A stretch of 64,000 nucleotides of DNA from Vermamoeba vermiformis (GCA_045837725.1 JBEWZL010000278.1:434001-498000), one strand, 5' to 3'; positions 1 to 12,126 are shown, numbered from the stretch's first letter. Notes: generated by a model from the sequence alone, not told the origin. Numbers and translations: made by a program.

Positions 1-1506
1 GCCGCCTATAAATGGGAATATCTTATTGTAGATGTCAGCGGCAACGGGTACGTGAGATTATGACATGAAAAGTATGCGTGTCACATCGACTAACTTTTGA
101 CTTTTCATACAGTGGTGGTGTACTGTGCTTCTCAATGCTTTTGCAAGGCTTGTTGGCTGAAGAATTAGCTCACAGTACGTGCTATATTAATATAGCGTTA
201 GTATCATTCGGTTGAATAATTTTTTTTTGCAGCATCGCTTGACGGTGAAGTTTTGTGGAGACCTTTCAACTTGCGCAAATCTGACTTGATGACTAACTAT
301 TACACGGTAAGTTGACACCCCAAAATGGAAATTACACTGTAATTGCATTTACGTGGATTTGTTTGATCGGATCCAATTCCATGAAAATCTAGGAAGAGTA
401 TTGATGACCATAATATTATAGAGTGATGGAGTATACGACTTGGACTCAGATTACATGAACATTAACACTGGCGCTATTGAAAGCCCTGAAACGTTCTACC
501 AAAAGACCGTTGACGTGCAATACGGTGCAGTGAAATCACAAGTCACGGACTTCATTTACTTCCCTGCCTCGTGCAAACAAATGGTGCTCGACAACAACTT
601 CCCACGTGTCAAGTTCTGGCCCAAGCACGTGATGGTCTTGACGGACGGTACTTGCGGCAGTGCCTGCGCGCAGTTTATTTCCAAAATGACGCAAAATAAC
701 CGCGCGTTGGTCGTCGCTCTCGGTGGTTACTTGACGAACAGCACTGACGCGGTAAGTTTGTTTGAACGTACTTTGACGACTGTTCTAACGGGTAGTAGAT
801 GCGTACTGGCTCGTTCCCTGGTGGTAATGTGGTCGAGTTGCCGGGCAGTGCTCAAAGCATATTGCCAAGCTTGACTACTTTCAAGACATCCGCAAGTACG
901 TACCTCAAAAATGACACGTGTCAACATGTCAAAGTTTTCTAGATCCAATCCAAATTATCTTGAATCGAAAACTTTAACATATACTAATGGTATTGGTATA
1001 ATAGAGGCTCGTTTTAATATGCACCAAGGATTCAACAATTTGGCGTCCAAGTTGCCGCTTGAATTTGATTATGACGCGTTTACTCCTAACGTGACTTTGA
1101 AGCACTGGCAATCCTCGTCATCGAGTCAAGTTGTGATTGGCTTGACTGAGTTGTGGACTAACGTAAGCTTTGCAAAAATTTATCGCGTTCAGTGAAAAGG
1201 ACTTACACGTTTTTAGTTCACGCAGCCGTACGTGTTGTTGCCTCCTATTGCGAATACCGATCCGTTTAATATTACTATTACTCCTCCGCCACCTCATCCG
1301 TTCAGACCTACTTGGAGATGTAAGCTACAAAGACCTTTTTTGAATTTTCATCCAAAAGATCCAGATCTAATTTTCGTTTAGTCTGGGTCATCATCGGAGC
1401 AGTCGGTGCTGTTGTTATTATTATTCCTGTAGTTATTATTCTCGTCAAGAGAAGAAACAGAAGAAATAATCCTGAGTATAGAAAACTTATCAATCCGTCA
1501 GCGTAA
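1..1506 (+). CDS. S41-family (CPAF/tail-specific-like) membrane-anchored peptidase, 5' part outside window
   Basis: This is the C-terminal part of a serine peptidase-like protein; the start lies left of the window. Exons join through about seven short introns with GTACGT/GTAAGT donors. The segment at 1-60 reads as the core strand of an S41 fold (LIVDVSGNGG). The exon at 440-751 carries VLTDGTCGSACAQF, where the Ser of GSAC sits at the position of the S41 nucleophile. Near the C-terminus a Pro-rich linker precedes one hydrophobic segment (WVIIGAVGAVVIIIPVVI) and a short Arg/Lys-rich tail, so a type I membrane protein with an extracellular or lumenal peptidase domain is inferred. The CxSxC-like surround resembles CPAF-like S41 members of fungi and amoebae more than bacterial C-terminal processing proteases. 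The catalytic Lys or other partner is not identified, so activity is not shown. Confidence 0.72.
912..923. promoter_or_regulatory. Palindrome TGACACGTGTCA, intron copy 1
   Basis: Perfect 12-bp palindrome with an E-box CACGTG core, about 19 nt inside an intron of the S41 peptidase gene. It is one of five perfect copies in the window, all intronic. Confidence 0.6.
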
Positions 1507-1700
1507 GGAACGGATCTGGTAAAGTAAGGATTCTAATATCGTTCTGTTTTATAAAGTATGATCTATATTTAATATGTCCGTAACAGATTTCGTTCCGGCG
1601 AAACAATTTTATCGCCGATCGGAATAAAAGAAGTTACGTACACCGATTTTGTTTGCTTACAAATCTCTGTGTTTATTAGTTTGTTTTACTACAAGCATAC

Positions 1701-3694
1701 ATGATGCTATTGTATATACTTTTTACCGCCGCTGCCTTGTTAGCTGCGTGGATTTGGTTGAAGCATCCGACCCCAAAGAGCAATGCTTTTCCTCAATTGG
1801 CTCTTCCTCCTCGTCTTACCTTCGGCGAGATATTCTCTATTATGAAGACTGCAGCCAACACTAAGAACGGCTTTTTCGACGTTGTTCAAAAGAAGTACGG
1901 AGATCTTGTCTGGATAAGAGTTCCTTTTTGGAGCGACATTGCTTTATTCACCAGCCCTGAATATGCCAAGACTTTCTTTGCTGCCAAAGAAGCCGATTTT
2001 ATGCGCGGATATTACGTAAGCTCATTACTATAAAATTTAATCACGCAAACAATAATAATTAGCAAATCCGTCCGAAGTGAGTTGCGGAAAAAATCGGCGC
2101 TTGCTTTAACTCAATATATTGAGTCAATAGAATACGAATATAAACTTTTTTATGTAAAGGACAAATTTTAATCTTTTTTTTTTTGTTAGATCTTCCACAA
2201 GCTTGCTTCGCCTCCACTTTTCTACGAATCAAAATCGTATTTGACCGAAGTATTTGCCAAAGCTTTTTCAGCTGAACGGTATTCGTACTTCGCCAAGCTT
2301 TTGAAGCGACAAGTCGACGAGTACTTCAATGAACATTGGACTGGATCTAACCGCACCATCAATTTATTCGAAGAAGTCGATCACTTAACGCTTAACGGCA
2401 TGATTAGGTACCATACTATATTAATAATTCCTATTTTAGTATTTTTTGTTGAATTTTAATTTTTAGATCTTTCCTTGGTGACGATTTGCAGGGCGCAGAA
2501 TTGGACCAATTTATTCATTTAGTGAAAGAACTCGATATTGAAGACAGAATGAAGAATTTAAAGCGTGTTTTATACTACTCTATGCCTTGGGGCAAGAAAG
2601 CCAGTACGGAGCAGTTCAACCAAGTGATCCAGCTCGTCAGCAAGGCTATTGACGCGCGTATTGCTAGCAAGAGCTCTGAACCTGACTTTTTCAACTTTTT
2701 GATTCAAGAATTGCGCACTCCTCAAGGTAAGCCAACACATTTTTTTTCTCCATCTGATCTGATCCAGTTGGATCTGCCCTTGATTCGATCAAAACAATAG
2801 TGTTATTATAATAGTTATAATACCTTAAAACAGTGTATGCGATTGTGAAACTTTGAGGTTGACACGTGTCACGTGTTGAAGATATTTTTTTGACGTTTTG
2901 CTATTATGACAGGCGGCCCCGACTACGAATTGATTTCGCTGGCTATTTTCCAAATTATTTTCGCTGGCACTACCAACACTTATGCTACTAGTGCCTGGTG
3001 CTTGGCTTTTATCGCCAGTGATGCTAACTTGGTACGATCAGCGGATCCGACTTTCACGTTACTAGTTCTAATTACGTCTATTATAGAGAGCTAAAGTTAT
3101 GGAAGAAAAAGAGCAATATTTTGCTGCGCTGAACAAGGGCGAAGATGTTGCAAATTTGTTGATCAATGGTTTGCCGTTCACGACCAGACTCGTCTACGAA
3201 ACTATTCGCATTTGCATTGGTGGATTTGCTCCGCGCTACTCGATGCAAGACTTGAACGTCGCTGATAAGTTCGTAATTCCGAAAGGTAAGTCTAAAAATA
3301 CTTCGAAAAGTCACGTGCTCGCAAAATAATTTTTCAATCTTTTCATCGGATCTGGTCCTTATTTTTACTTTTAGATTGGTACTTAATCTTCCCCTATGGC
3401 CTTATATCTCATAACCCTACTATCTACTCTGCACCTGACTCCCACAACCCGGATCGATTTTTGACCGAGGCCAAAGAGCCCTATCAAAATGTCAGTTTCG
3501 GCGCTGGTCGTCATCCTTGCACCGGTGTTAAATTTGCGACGATGAATATTAAGACACTCATATTCAGCTTTTTGGAGCGATTCGATGCCGAGATTAGCGA
3601 GAACGTGCACGATCTGATGCCGAAGCAGCAAGTCATGGGTGTATTTAGACCTGTTAAGCCTTGCATGGTGAAGCTTACTCCTAAAACTAAATAA
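1701..3694 (+). CDS. Cytochrome P450, CYP51-like
   Basis: Haem monooxygenase of about 450 residues in roughly six exons. The ATG at 1701 opens a hydrophobic N-terminal anchor (MMLLYILFTAAALLAAWIWL), as in microsomal P450s. The I-helix reads IIFAGTTNT, the K-helix ExxR motif is ETIR, and the haem loop is FGAGRHPCTGVKF with the Cys ligand. An RAKVMEE stretch at about 3088-3108 aligns with the J-helix region. The haem-loop and I-helix style recalls the CYP51/CYP7 side of the family, so sterol 14-demethylation is possible, but substrate cannot be assigned from the sequence. The intron at 2727-2912 contains a palindrome TGACACGTGTCA and a cluster of GATC-containing motifs. The gene converges on the F-box/GTPase gene at 4119. 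Confidence 0.88.
2860..2871. promoter_or_regulatory. Palindrome TGACACGTGTCA, intron copy 2
   Basis: In the P450 intron, close to its 3' end. It overlaps a second CACGTG core (cacgtgtcacgtgttg). Confidence 0.6.
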
Positions 3695-4118
3695 GGCAAT
3701 AGGAGTCAGAAAGTTAGTTGTGATCCGACAGTTTTAAAAATAAAATAACATTGATATTGCTAAAAAGAATGTAGTCTACGAACAGAACGCGAACACTAAT
3801 GATCAAATGTCGAGTTATCTGGTAGACGTCCGATCCAAGATCTTCGCTCTTCCCTGCTTGAATTCCACCAGCGATCACTTCTGCAGTCGCGAGTATGATA
3901 CTACGCGTTGTAGAAGATCATGGTGGTTAGATAGTAGGGTGAATTTAAATCCAACGGGTCATAACGCCTTCTGGGCGCTAGATGTTGCCGGATCCGAATC
4001 CAACCGACTTTTATTATGGAACTGAAAGGAACTCAAAATATTGCAATTACTGTAGGCCTATGATTTTAAATACATTTTTATGTAGTTAAATTTTAAAATT
4101 ATCGTTAAAATTGACTTT
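3695..4118. other. Convergent intergenic region
   Basis: This lies between the 3' ends of the P450 gene and the minus-strand F-box/GTPase gene. AATAAA-like hexamers just after 3694 fit a polyadenylation signal. A 72-codon open frame at 3807-4025 has no recognisable domain. Two GGATCC/GATC clusters lie near 3980. No gene is supported. Confidence 0.5.
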
Positions 4119-6541
4119 TTACCAGATGTTGAGATCGCTTCGTAATGGCCACGAAACTTGACCTTGCTTATAATCAGAAACACTAGTAACGACTCCTACT
4201 GCAACAACGTGTTGTTCTAATAATAATAAGAACCTGCCGGCACTATTAGGATAAGTTTCGCTCGTATGATTCTTATTGTAGATCTGCAAGTGGATCGGGA
4301 ATCGGAAAAATAATTCAACGGTCGCTTTTTGGCCTAATTAAACAAATTGTAAGAACTTGCCATATAAGGAAATAATAGTTCGTACCTTTAACGATCTTAT
4401 CAGCATCTTTTAGAATAATTCCGTTTTTATCTTGGACGCCGATAATGTTGGAAATGTGAGCATGAGTTTTAACGCCTTGCGCGTAAAATCCAGCGCAAGA
4501 TTTCTGCGAAATATTAATATTACCGTAAAAGGAAATGAATGTCTGTACGTACATATTTCAGTTCGCCGTTCCAGTTGCTGGGCGAAGTACCAGTTTTGGA
4601 TCCGAGCATGACTAGCTGAACCTCCGCTGCAATTACCCGAATAAAGTCCTTTGTGGTCGAAAATCGATGGTAGTGCTATAGTGAATGTAACATTATATTA
4701 GCTCCACAAAAATAAATTGCCGAGTTTGGATCTGCATCCAGATTGCGATCGGGATCTTACCGGTTTTGCGTCCAATACGCCTCCTTTATGATGCGCTGAG
4801 AACAAATCTAGCCAATCAGCGACGAGATTGCGTACTGGGCGATAAGGATAGCGAAGAGGTCCAGTTTGACCTTTAGCAAGCTCAATTTCTGTTTGAGTGT
4901 CAAGCCGGATCCCGACACCAAGAAATGATCTGCAAAGATAAGTCCGTTAATTTTACTATAAAAGGAAATATCATTGTAATTACCCGGCAATAGCGGAGTT
5001 TTGGGTCGTATCAAAACACTTAATGGATTCGATGTTTAACGCCAGTCTGGGACCCATATCAAATTTGTGACCAGAATGACGATAAGCATTAGGCTGCATA
5101 TAAAACTTTTCCGTAGTGTCGATAAATCCATCTAAAATGAAATTGTAAGCGAAAGGAGATCCGGGATCCAAATAATTGTACCTGTAACATATCCAATAAG
5201 AATTTTGTATTTATCATCAGGATGTTTCCTCTTCAGTTTTCGTTTGATATTGTATTCTTTCGTATCAATAACTGCAAAGCTAGGACGGCGGAAAAACTTG
5301 TAGATCGGCATCTGGATCGTCATCGAAACTTCGTGCAGTCTTTCAATTAATGTCGGGCCTTTGTACCACGATAATGGATGATCATTACTATATTTGGTAT
5401 CTTTAAAGATATTCACTGAATGGTTTGCTGAAATCGGTACAAAGCTGACTTTTTGTTGGATGTGGTTGCTGATCTTATTGCAAATGTCCAAAATAATAGC
5501 CTTAACATCATAAAACGCTAAAAATAGCATCATAAGCATACATTAATACGTAGCAAATATAAAATATTGTCAATTCCTAAATGCAAATGTAAACAACTCT
5601 TAAATTTTTTTCGCGTTGACTTTTGTTGACCGCCGTTTGAATTCATCAGCTCATTATTACTTAATAGTCTAATAGTATACTACTTACCTTTCTCGGAATA
5701 CTCTACCAAGTCCATTTTGCTAATCACAAAGATCCAGTTCATGTGACCGCACAACGCGTAAGCAGGCAAGATCAGCTCTTTAATCTCGTTCTTAAAGGCC
5801 GTTAATTCCGCTTCCGCCTCGGGAATTTGCGCGGGAACGACGATCATGAGGCATTGCGTCTATTTATAGGTCATTCATATGCTTGGTATGAAATTTCTAA
5901 CGTACCAAACCATAGTACGGAAACATGTTTTTTCTACGCCCTGGATGATTTGAGCCGTGGAAAATAACTGCTGTACGACCTTCTCCAGTATTAATACGCC
6001 TAATATATTGCATTCCTAATTAAAAGAATAATTATCGCGGATCTTGGTCTTTGGGATGGAATTTACGGACCTTCTTTTTTTAGAGGTAATGCAGGTTGCG
6101 CTGGCTGTTCTTGACTTTCGCTCAAGTTAGTAAGCAAGGCTTTCTTATCTTGCGATAATAGCCAAAAGAGTGACGTCGAGCCTGTTCAATTTTTTTGAAC
6201 GCAAAAAAAAAGCTCAAAATATCTAAAATAAATTCCAAATATTCTGAAATGCATTTATATAGCTATATAATGTACCTGATTTTTGTGCGCCGGTGATCAA
6301 ACAGTCTAACGAATTTTTCTTGCCCTTGGAAAGCGCATCTAGCACAATTTCGCTTAACGTTTTCGATACACTGCAGAAAATAAGTACAATGGCGCTAAAT
6401 AAATATTTTTGTAATCTACCTGAATAAGGATCTGACAGAATCTTTGAACGGAAGGAAATGAAGGATATTTAAGTGCACGTCCAATGGTAACTCTTCAAGC
6501 GTTGCTACTGATTTATTGGGAATTCTTTTAGGTTCTTCCAT
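4119..6541 (-). CDS. F-box / eEF1A-like translational GTPase fusion, copy A
   Basis: About ten exons read from ATG at 6541 to TAA at 4119. The N-terminus is F-box-like (LEELPLDVHLNILHFLPF, then SVSKTLSEI). It runs directly into a translational GTPase of the eEF1A/Hbs1/eRF3 type. The P-loop region reads GAQKSGSTS, so the usual Lys before Ser/Thr is replaced. The G4 motif reads SKMD. FVPISAN and LSWYKGPTLIERL follow as in eEF1A domain I, then a GYVTG domain II start. Domain III retains GQKATVEL and VVAVGVVTSV near the C-terminus. The coding frame is open across all inferred junctions, so this looks like a maintained gene rather than a pseudogene. The F-box suggests an SCF adaptor; the GTPase part may be a binding module rather than an enzyme. 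Copy B (6824-8915) is a tandem paralog with matching intron positions. Confidence 0.72.
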
Positions 6542-6823
6542 CGTTGTATAGGTAAATTGACTGCTAATTTAAGGTAAAAAATTTTTTGCAATGTAAATGT
6601 AATCTCCCTTCCGAGATTTTACCCAGAACGGATTCGCTGATCAGTATCCGGTGTCAAGATTCAATTAAGCATGACTAAGTCGTGGCAGTCGACGGTTTAT
6701 TTTTTCTGTAAACGCCGCTAAATAAAACGCTTGAAGTCCAGACTTGATCTGTCTGGATCCAGCTGAAATCAATGCGCCAATTTTAGAATAAATCGTTAAT
6801 CATATTATTAAGTACATAGGGTA
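6542..6823. other. Intergenic spacer between the two F-box/GTPase paralogs
   Basis: This 282-bp spacer is the promoter of copy A and the 3' flank of copy B. It contains a paired GATC motif (GATCTG then GGATCC near 6746-6761) like those seen in introns of this window. No gene was seen. Confidence 0.45.
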
Positions 6824-8915
6824 TTATTTTTTGCTTTCTTCTTCAATTTGGAGCAGTTTCGTAACGATGCCGATTGCCACCGCAGTGCTGTTCATAATCA
6901 AACAACATCTGCCCTCGCTATTAGTGTACGCTATCTTGTTTTTAGTTCGGTCAAACAAAGTCAACGGGCTTGGCGCTACGAGCATTACTTCAAGCGTCGC
7001 TTTTTGACCTTGATCCAAAAATGTCAATTAAAAAATTATGTAGAATTATCAAGCTTATATAACGATACATACCTCTTCTCACGGACTTGCCTTGAAGTTG
7101 CTTGAATTTAATTTCTTCGTTGTTTTCATCGAAGACCGAGATCACTTTCTTGATCGTGCAGTACGTTCTCAAACCAAACGAATAAAAGCCAGTTGACGAG
7201 TTCTTACGACATATTAGTACAAAATGATACGTCGTAGAGAAATAATAAAATTACCTCTTTTAATTTGCCGTCCCAGCTGTTGAAACTGGATCCGCACATT
7301 GCCACTTGAATTTCTAAGCGTTGGTATTGCGTAGCCGATCGATTGGCCGTTAGAACGTGATATAGCTTTAATAGGTATGAAAAACGAGTGTTAAAATAGA
7401 TTTTGATCGTACCTTTTTGAACTCGAGCGGATTTCCTTTGTTGACTAAATTGAACTGCGCAGCACTTTCAAGCCACATATGCAATAGAGTTTTTTGCTTT
7501 TTGTACGTCACGATCGTTTCATTGGTTACTTCGAGCTTAATGACCATGCCAATGAAATTACTAAAAAAGGAAATTAATTAATTGTTTTAATTTAAACTGG
7601 ATCTGGACGTACCCTGCGGCGACTAATTGCTGTTTTTTATGGAAATATTGAATAGATTCGACCTTACAAGCGAATTTTGGTGCTTCCTGAACGTTCACTG
7701 TTCCTCTTCTTTGATAGCACAGCGGATTCATCCAAATTGTATCGCCGACTCGAACCAACCCGTCTAAATACAGTTAATATCACCATATATAGTAATTTTA
7801 GCAATATTACCTGTTACATATCCAACGACTAGCCTATAATACTCGCCTTTGTTCTTCGGCGCAGATTTCCATTTTTTCGACACGATAATCACGACATTTG
7901 CAGGCCTGAAATTTTTATAGACAGGCACGCGCACTTTTCGGGAAATTTCCGCGAATTTGTCGCACAGTGATTGGCCAGAATACCAAGCCATTTCAGTTTT
8001 GCCGGCAGTGGATGTAATTGTCGATTGGTTGTAGCACGGAATAAACGAAATATGGTCCGTTAAGGACTGGCTAAGATTATTGCATTCCTCGGTGATCATT
8101 TGGCATACATTAGCATAGTCTAAACATCGGAGAAATTAATTTAAATATTTAAGTTAATTTTGGATCGGGATCCAACGATTGAAAAACTTACGACTCTCGG
8201 AATACAGCACTAGATCCATCTTATTAATAACAAATATGAAGTTGGTATGGCCACTCAAGGCATAAATTGGCCAGATCAGCTCTCGAAAAGCTTTTGTGTC
8301 CAGCTCATTTGCGGCCACTACAATCACCACGCATTGCGTCTAAATGATTACATTATTATCGCTTTATATTGAGCTTGTCGGTCTTACTATGCCATGTAAA
8401 GGGTATGATCCCAATCTTGACCGGTGGTAACTTCTAGGATGGAAAATAGTCGCGTGACAACCAGATCCAACCTTAATTTTATAAATAAGATGCGTTCCTA
8501 TATCATAAGGACGAATGAGTATACTACTCAAAACCCCGATAAATCGTTTAAACTTGCCTTGTGTGCTGCTCCAAGGGTTTCGTGGTGGATCCACACTTTT
8601 GGACGTCAACTCCCGAAAAATAGTTGACGCACCTAAAATAAAAGCGTAAAATTACTACGAAAATATTCGTTAATTTTTTACCAGCGTTGTGCAAGCCTGT
8701 TATTACAACGTCCACAGTATTTTTTCTGCAATACTTCAAATAGTCCAACGCAATTACTTTCATTAGTTTCGATATCCTATAGAGTGTTATAATCGTAAGA
8801 ATTAATTAGATAATTTATATTAGAATTACGTTAAAACGCTAAACAGAATATCTTCGATCTGCAGATGTGATACAATAGCTTGGTGCACTTCGAGTGGCAA
8901 GTCTTGAAAATTCAT
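6824..8915 (-). CDS. F-box / eEF1A-like translational GTPase fusion, copy B
   Basis: ATG at 8915 starts MNFQDLPLEVHQAIVSHL, a good F-box beginning, followed after one intron by ISKLMKVIALDYL. The GTPase part follows at once. Its P-loop reads GLHNAGAST, again without the P-loop Lys, while G4 is an intact NKMD. The next exons give ISFIPCYN, a GYVTG domain II start, and a domain III ending with GQKATLEVMLV and AVAIGIVTKLL. All three eEF1A-type domains are therefore present. The exon order matches copy A. One intron, around 8550, appears to use a GC donor (AAG|GCAAGT) with an AG acceptor. Loss of the P-loop Lys in both copies suggests weak or altered nucleotide binding, while the retained fold suggests a role as a recognition or mimic domain. 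A direct role in translation is doubtful. Confidence 0.74.
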
Positions 8916-9193
8916 TTTAATTCTCTGTTAGCGATGATGAACGCGATTAGAGTCAATTATGTTGTGCAGGTGAGAAAGTAAACCGATTTACCTGCAAGAA
9001 AATCTTCAGGGTCAGAAAAAGTTCAGAACGTTGATATTTATTCTCAGAATGATATGACGAGCAAAGATATTACAAGTACTCCCAATTCGAAAAGCTCCCA
9101 CGCGGCCACAACAGTTCTGTTGGGCAAGGCCTGTCCGGCATCGAAATTGCAATGCAGAAAGAAATTTATTATAATACATCAATTTGTTACTAT
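8916..9193. other. Intergenic spacer
   Basis: A 278-bp spacer between the promoter of F-box/GTPase copy B and the 3' end of the F-box/WD40 gene. Open frames here lack recognisable domains. Confidence 0.4.
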
Positions 9194-12126
9194 TTACATT
9201 ATAGAGCACTTCTTGTTACTAATTTCAGCTTCGCTTAACCGCTCAACACCGAAATCATAAATTTTGATCTGCTTGTTCGAGTCCCCGGTGACCAAATAAT
9301 CCTGATTCGTGAACTGAAAACAAACTCGATGATGAGGAGCCACTGGCAGCTTTCTTAGGCACCTGGCTGAATTTTGATCCGCAACCATAACGCTGCCTAA
9401 AAAGGAAGAACGGTCAGATACGAGCCTTATGTGGAATAATACTATTATTCTTACCAGAACCGAGGGCAAATACTATTTTGTTGTCATCAAATTGAATTTG
9501 ACGAATATACGCCGAAAATTTCTTATTTTTGTGATCGCGTTTGATGGATCGCGTAACTTCGCCAGTTCTAGCATCGATTTGATGCAAAGACTTATCGCAT
9601 GCAGCCCATATAAGGTTATCTTATTTAAAACCGATTAGTATTTGCAGAAACAAGCTTAAAAATTAGTCAGTTTGAGATGTACCTTTCATTTGTAAGCAGG
9701 CAACAGTCTTCTTCAAATTTATCGTTTGGATCTTTTGCATCGTAATGGCATCGACCTTGACTATAAGATTGTAAAATATCTTGTTAGTTCTTGTATTACT
9801 AAGATTGGTGTGGTTGTCACTTTGACACGTGTCACGCGCGTACCTATCGTGTCATCTTCAGAGCCACTAACAATAATATCGTCGTTCATTCGCACGCATC
9901 GTACTTCTTTCCTATGCTCCTTTAATACGTGCGCACAAGTGTTGTTCTTCGTGTCCCAGATCCGCACCGTCTGATCCTTCGAACAACTCGCAATCAAATG
10001 ATTATGTAATTGAAGTCTATAAACAGCTTTCTCGTGTCCTACACATAAAATAATTGATAAATATGCATAATAACGTAAATAAGTGTATATTATTTACCTT
10101 GGAAAGTATGAACCAAAGATCTGGCTTTTCGATCCCAAACATTTACGAGTCGATCTCGAGAACAGCTCACAATAAGATTTTCGTCTAATAGGATATATTA
10201 ACAAACTACGTATTAGTAGTATTATACTAGACGTGCTTACTCCAATCCATGTCCAAAACAGCTTCGTAATGCCCGTCGAGTTGGTACAATAATTTTCCAG
10301 TATGAAAGTCCCATACTTTAATTAATCGATTGCCGACCATCATAGTCGATGGATCATTGATCTATAGTACCAAAATAATATTAAGACTCTTAGTACAGAC
10401 TGAAAAAAGTTTTAGTTGGGATCGAGATCTGTCGAGCTAGAATTCGAGCCATTTCGTCGCGATGAAATTTCGATCGATAATTGATCCAGTAAAACCGCTA
10501 AAAGTATATCGACATACCATTTCCCACGCAGCACTGCCCGTCACAATTTCATTCTCATCGACTAACACGCAACTCGGAAATAAGTGGTACGAGTGGATGC
10601 CACCCGGTTCAACGACGCGGCCTCGTTCGTGAAAGTTGAGTGTTTTAACAGGCTCGACTATAATCAGATTAATGTTAGTATAAAGTATACGGCACGTGCT
10701 TGGCGATGGAAAATCGGGTCAAAATTTAAAATGTCAATCGATGTCAAAGTTAAATTAATTAAGCGATCTTAATCTAGCAAGAAATACGCATCAAACAAGC
10801 GAATCATATCTGAATTAAGTTTTCCAAATAAGGTAAATGGAATCTAATTCGATTCGCATTAAATAACTGAACGTGGATTTGGTTTTAAATTGAACGTACT
10901 TTTGTTCGCTAGCCATCCTAAGTTCTCTACTTGTGACTTATTAAAATATAAATGTTTCCATCCAAACGCGCCAAATTGTCGCGGATCCTCTTCGCTTTCA
11001 GAACTGTTGCTTGTATTCGTATTGATGTTCTCGGATTTGCTTTGTGTCGTCTTATTATTGTTATTAATGACTTTAATAGCTGGACTCGAATGTTTTCTCG
11101 ATGGAGAACTTGATAACGGCGATGACTGAGCTATTGGAGGAGATCCGCTTAATAAACTTCCACTTCGCTTTTTAGATTTCGTTTTGCTCTTTCGATTTTC
11201 TATGTCTAATTGCGTAGACATTCCATCTATGAATACCCTCGTATTCATTTGACGCAGCAGTCGTGTAAAATCATTCGCAGGAAGCTACAACGAGTAGATT
11301 TGGTTAGAAAAATATCGCGGTACGGAATAATTAGTTGAATCATTCGTAGTAAGTTAGAAATAGGTACTACTAGCACTAGTTTAATTATAAACCTAATCAA
11401 AGATTCGCTACGCTAATTTGTGAATGATTGCAAATTACTAAAAGGGAACTGATCTACTTTGTAAACGCAAAAAGAACGATATTTGATTATTTTGCTCGTA
11501 ATAAAATTAAGTAAAATATATTATCAAAGTTCACAATCGATTAAAGCTGATCTAGCAGAATGCTTTCTAAAAGTGTCAAAAAATAATCAAAAATTGAAAT
11601 TGAGCGTGGATCATGAGAAGCTCCTATTCCACTCGCCTTATTATTCATAGTTATAACTTACATTATTATATCTAGCGTAGCATTTTGCTTTCCAAGCCAG
11701 TTCTGAAAGTTGCAATAGTCGTTTTGTTGTTGCCGATGCCGCCAATAAATCACTAGGCGATAAATATAATAATATTACAGCCCATATCTCGTTAGGAAAG
11801 TCTTCGAGGGTCCAAGATCCGTTTGAAAAAAATTTCGGTGAAGGTGGAACTACATCTGGTCCTGTAGAACTTCCAACCTTATTTAATTGTAGTTTCTCCA
11901 TACTATATCACCATAATATTAATAATACGCCGTTTTTTCGATCGTGGTGTTCAGCGCATCGTTGGTTGTGAAAACCTTCGAAATTTGGTTGCTCCGTAAA
12001 TCCCTCACAGTTTTCCGTTACGGCAACATAGATCTCAATACCTTTTTGTGCATAACCGAAATATGACAACTCATGGCTTAAAATTTGGTGGATTAGGCAG
12101 AACGACTCACAGATTTGATTAGTCAT
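9194..12126 (-). CDS. F-box/WD40 protein with C-terminal CaaX box
   Basis: This is an SCF-type substrate adaptor with about nine exons. The chosen ATG at 12126 begins a roughly 65-residue N-terminal segment that can splice in frame (50-nt intron) into VGSSTGPDVVPP. If that splice is not used, ATG 11901 is the start. An F-box follows (LEDFPNEIWAVILLYLSP), then a Ser/Asn-rich linker with KSKTKSKKRS, and WKHLYFNKSQ. WD repeats include GNRLIKVWDFHTGKLL, DRLVNVWDRKARSL and KDQTVRIWDTKNNT, with typical H-x-x-V and S-x-D positions; about seven blades seem possible. The last four residues are CSIM, a canonical farnesylation CaaX box, after a lysine pair. Membrane targeting by prenylation is inferred. 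The architecture resembles Fbw7/Cdc4-type proteins, but the CaaX tail is not typical of that family. One intron carries TGACACGTGTCA. Confidence 0.85.
9833..9844. promoter_or_regulatory. Palindrome TGACACGTGTCA, intron copy 3
   Basis: About 10 nt downstream of a donor in the minus-strand F-box/WD40 gene. Confidence 0.6.

Noticed and set aside
3807-4025. 72-codon forward frame after the P450 gene
   Set aside because: No domain, no upstream signal, composition like noncoding sequence.
4119-8915. Calling the two EF1A-like genes genuine elongation factor genes
   Set aside because: The P-loop Lys is missing in both, overall similarity is low, and an F-box precedes the GTPase domain.
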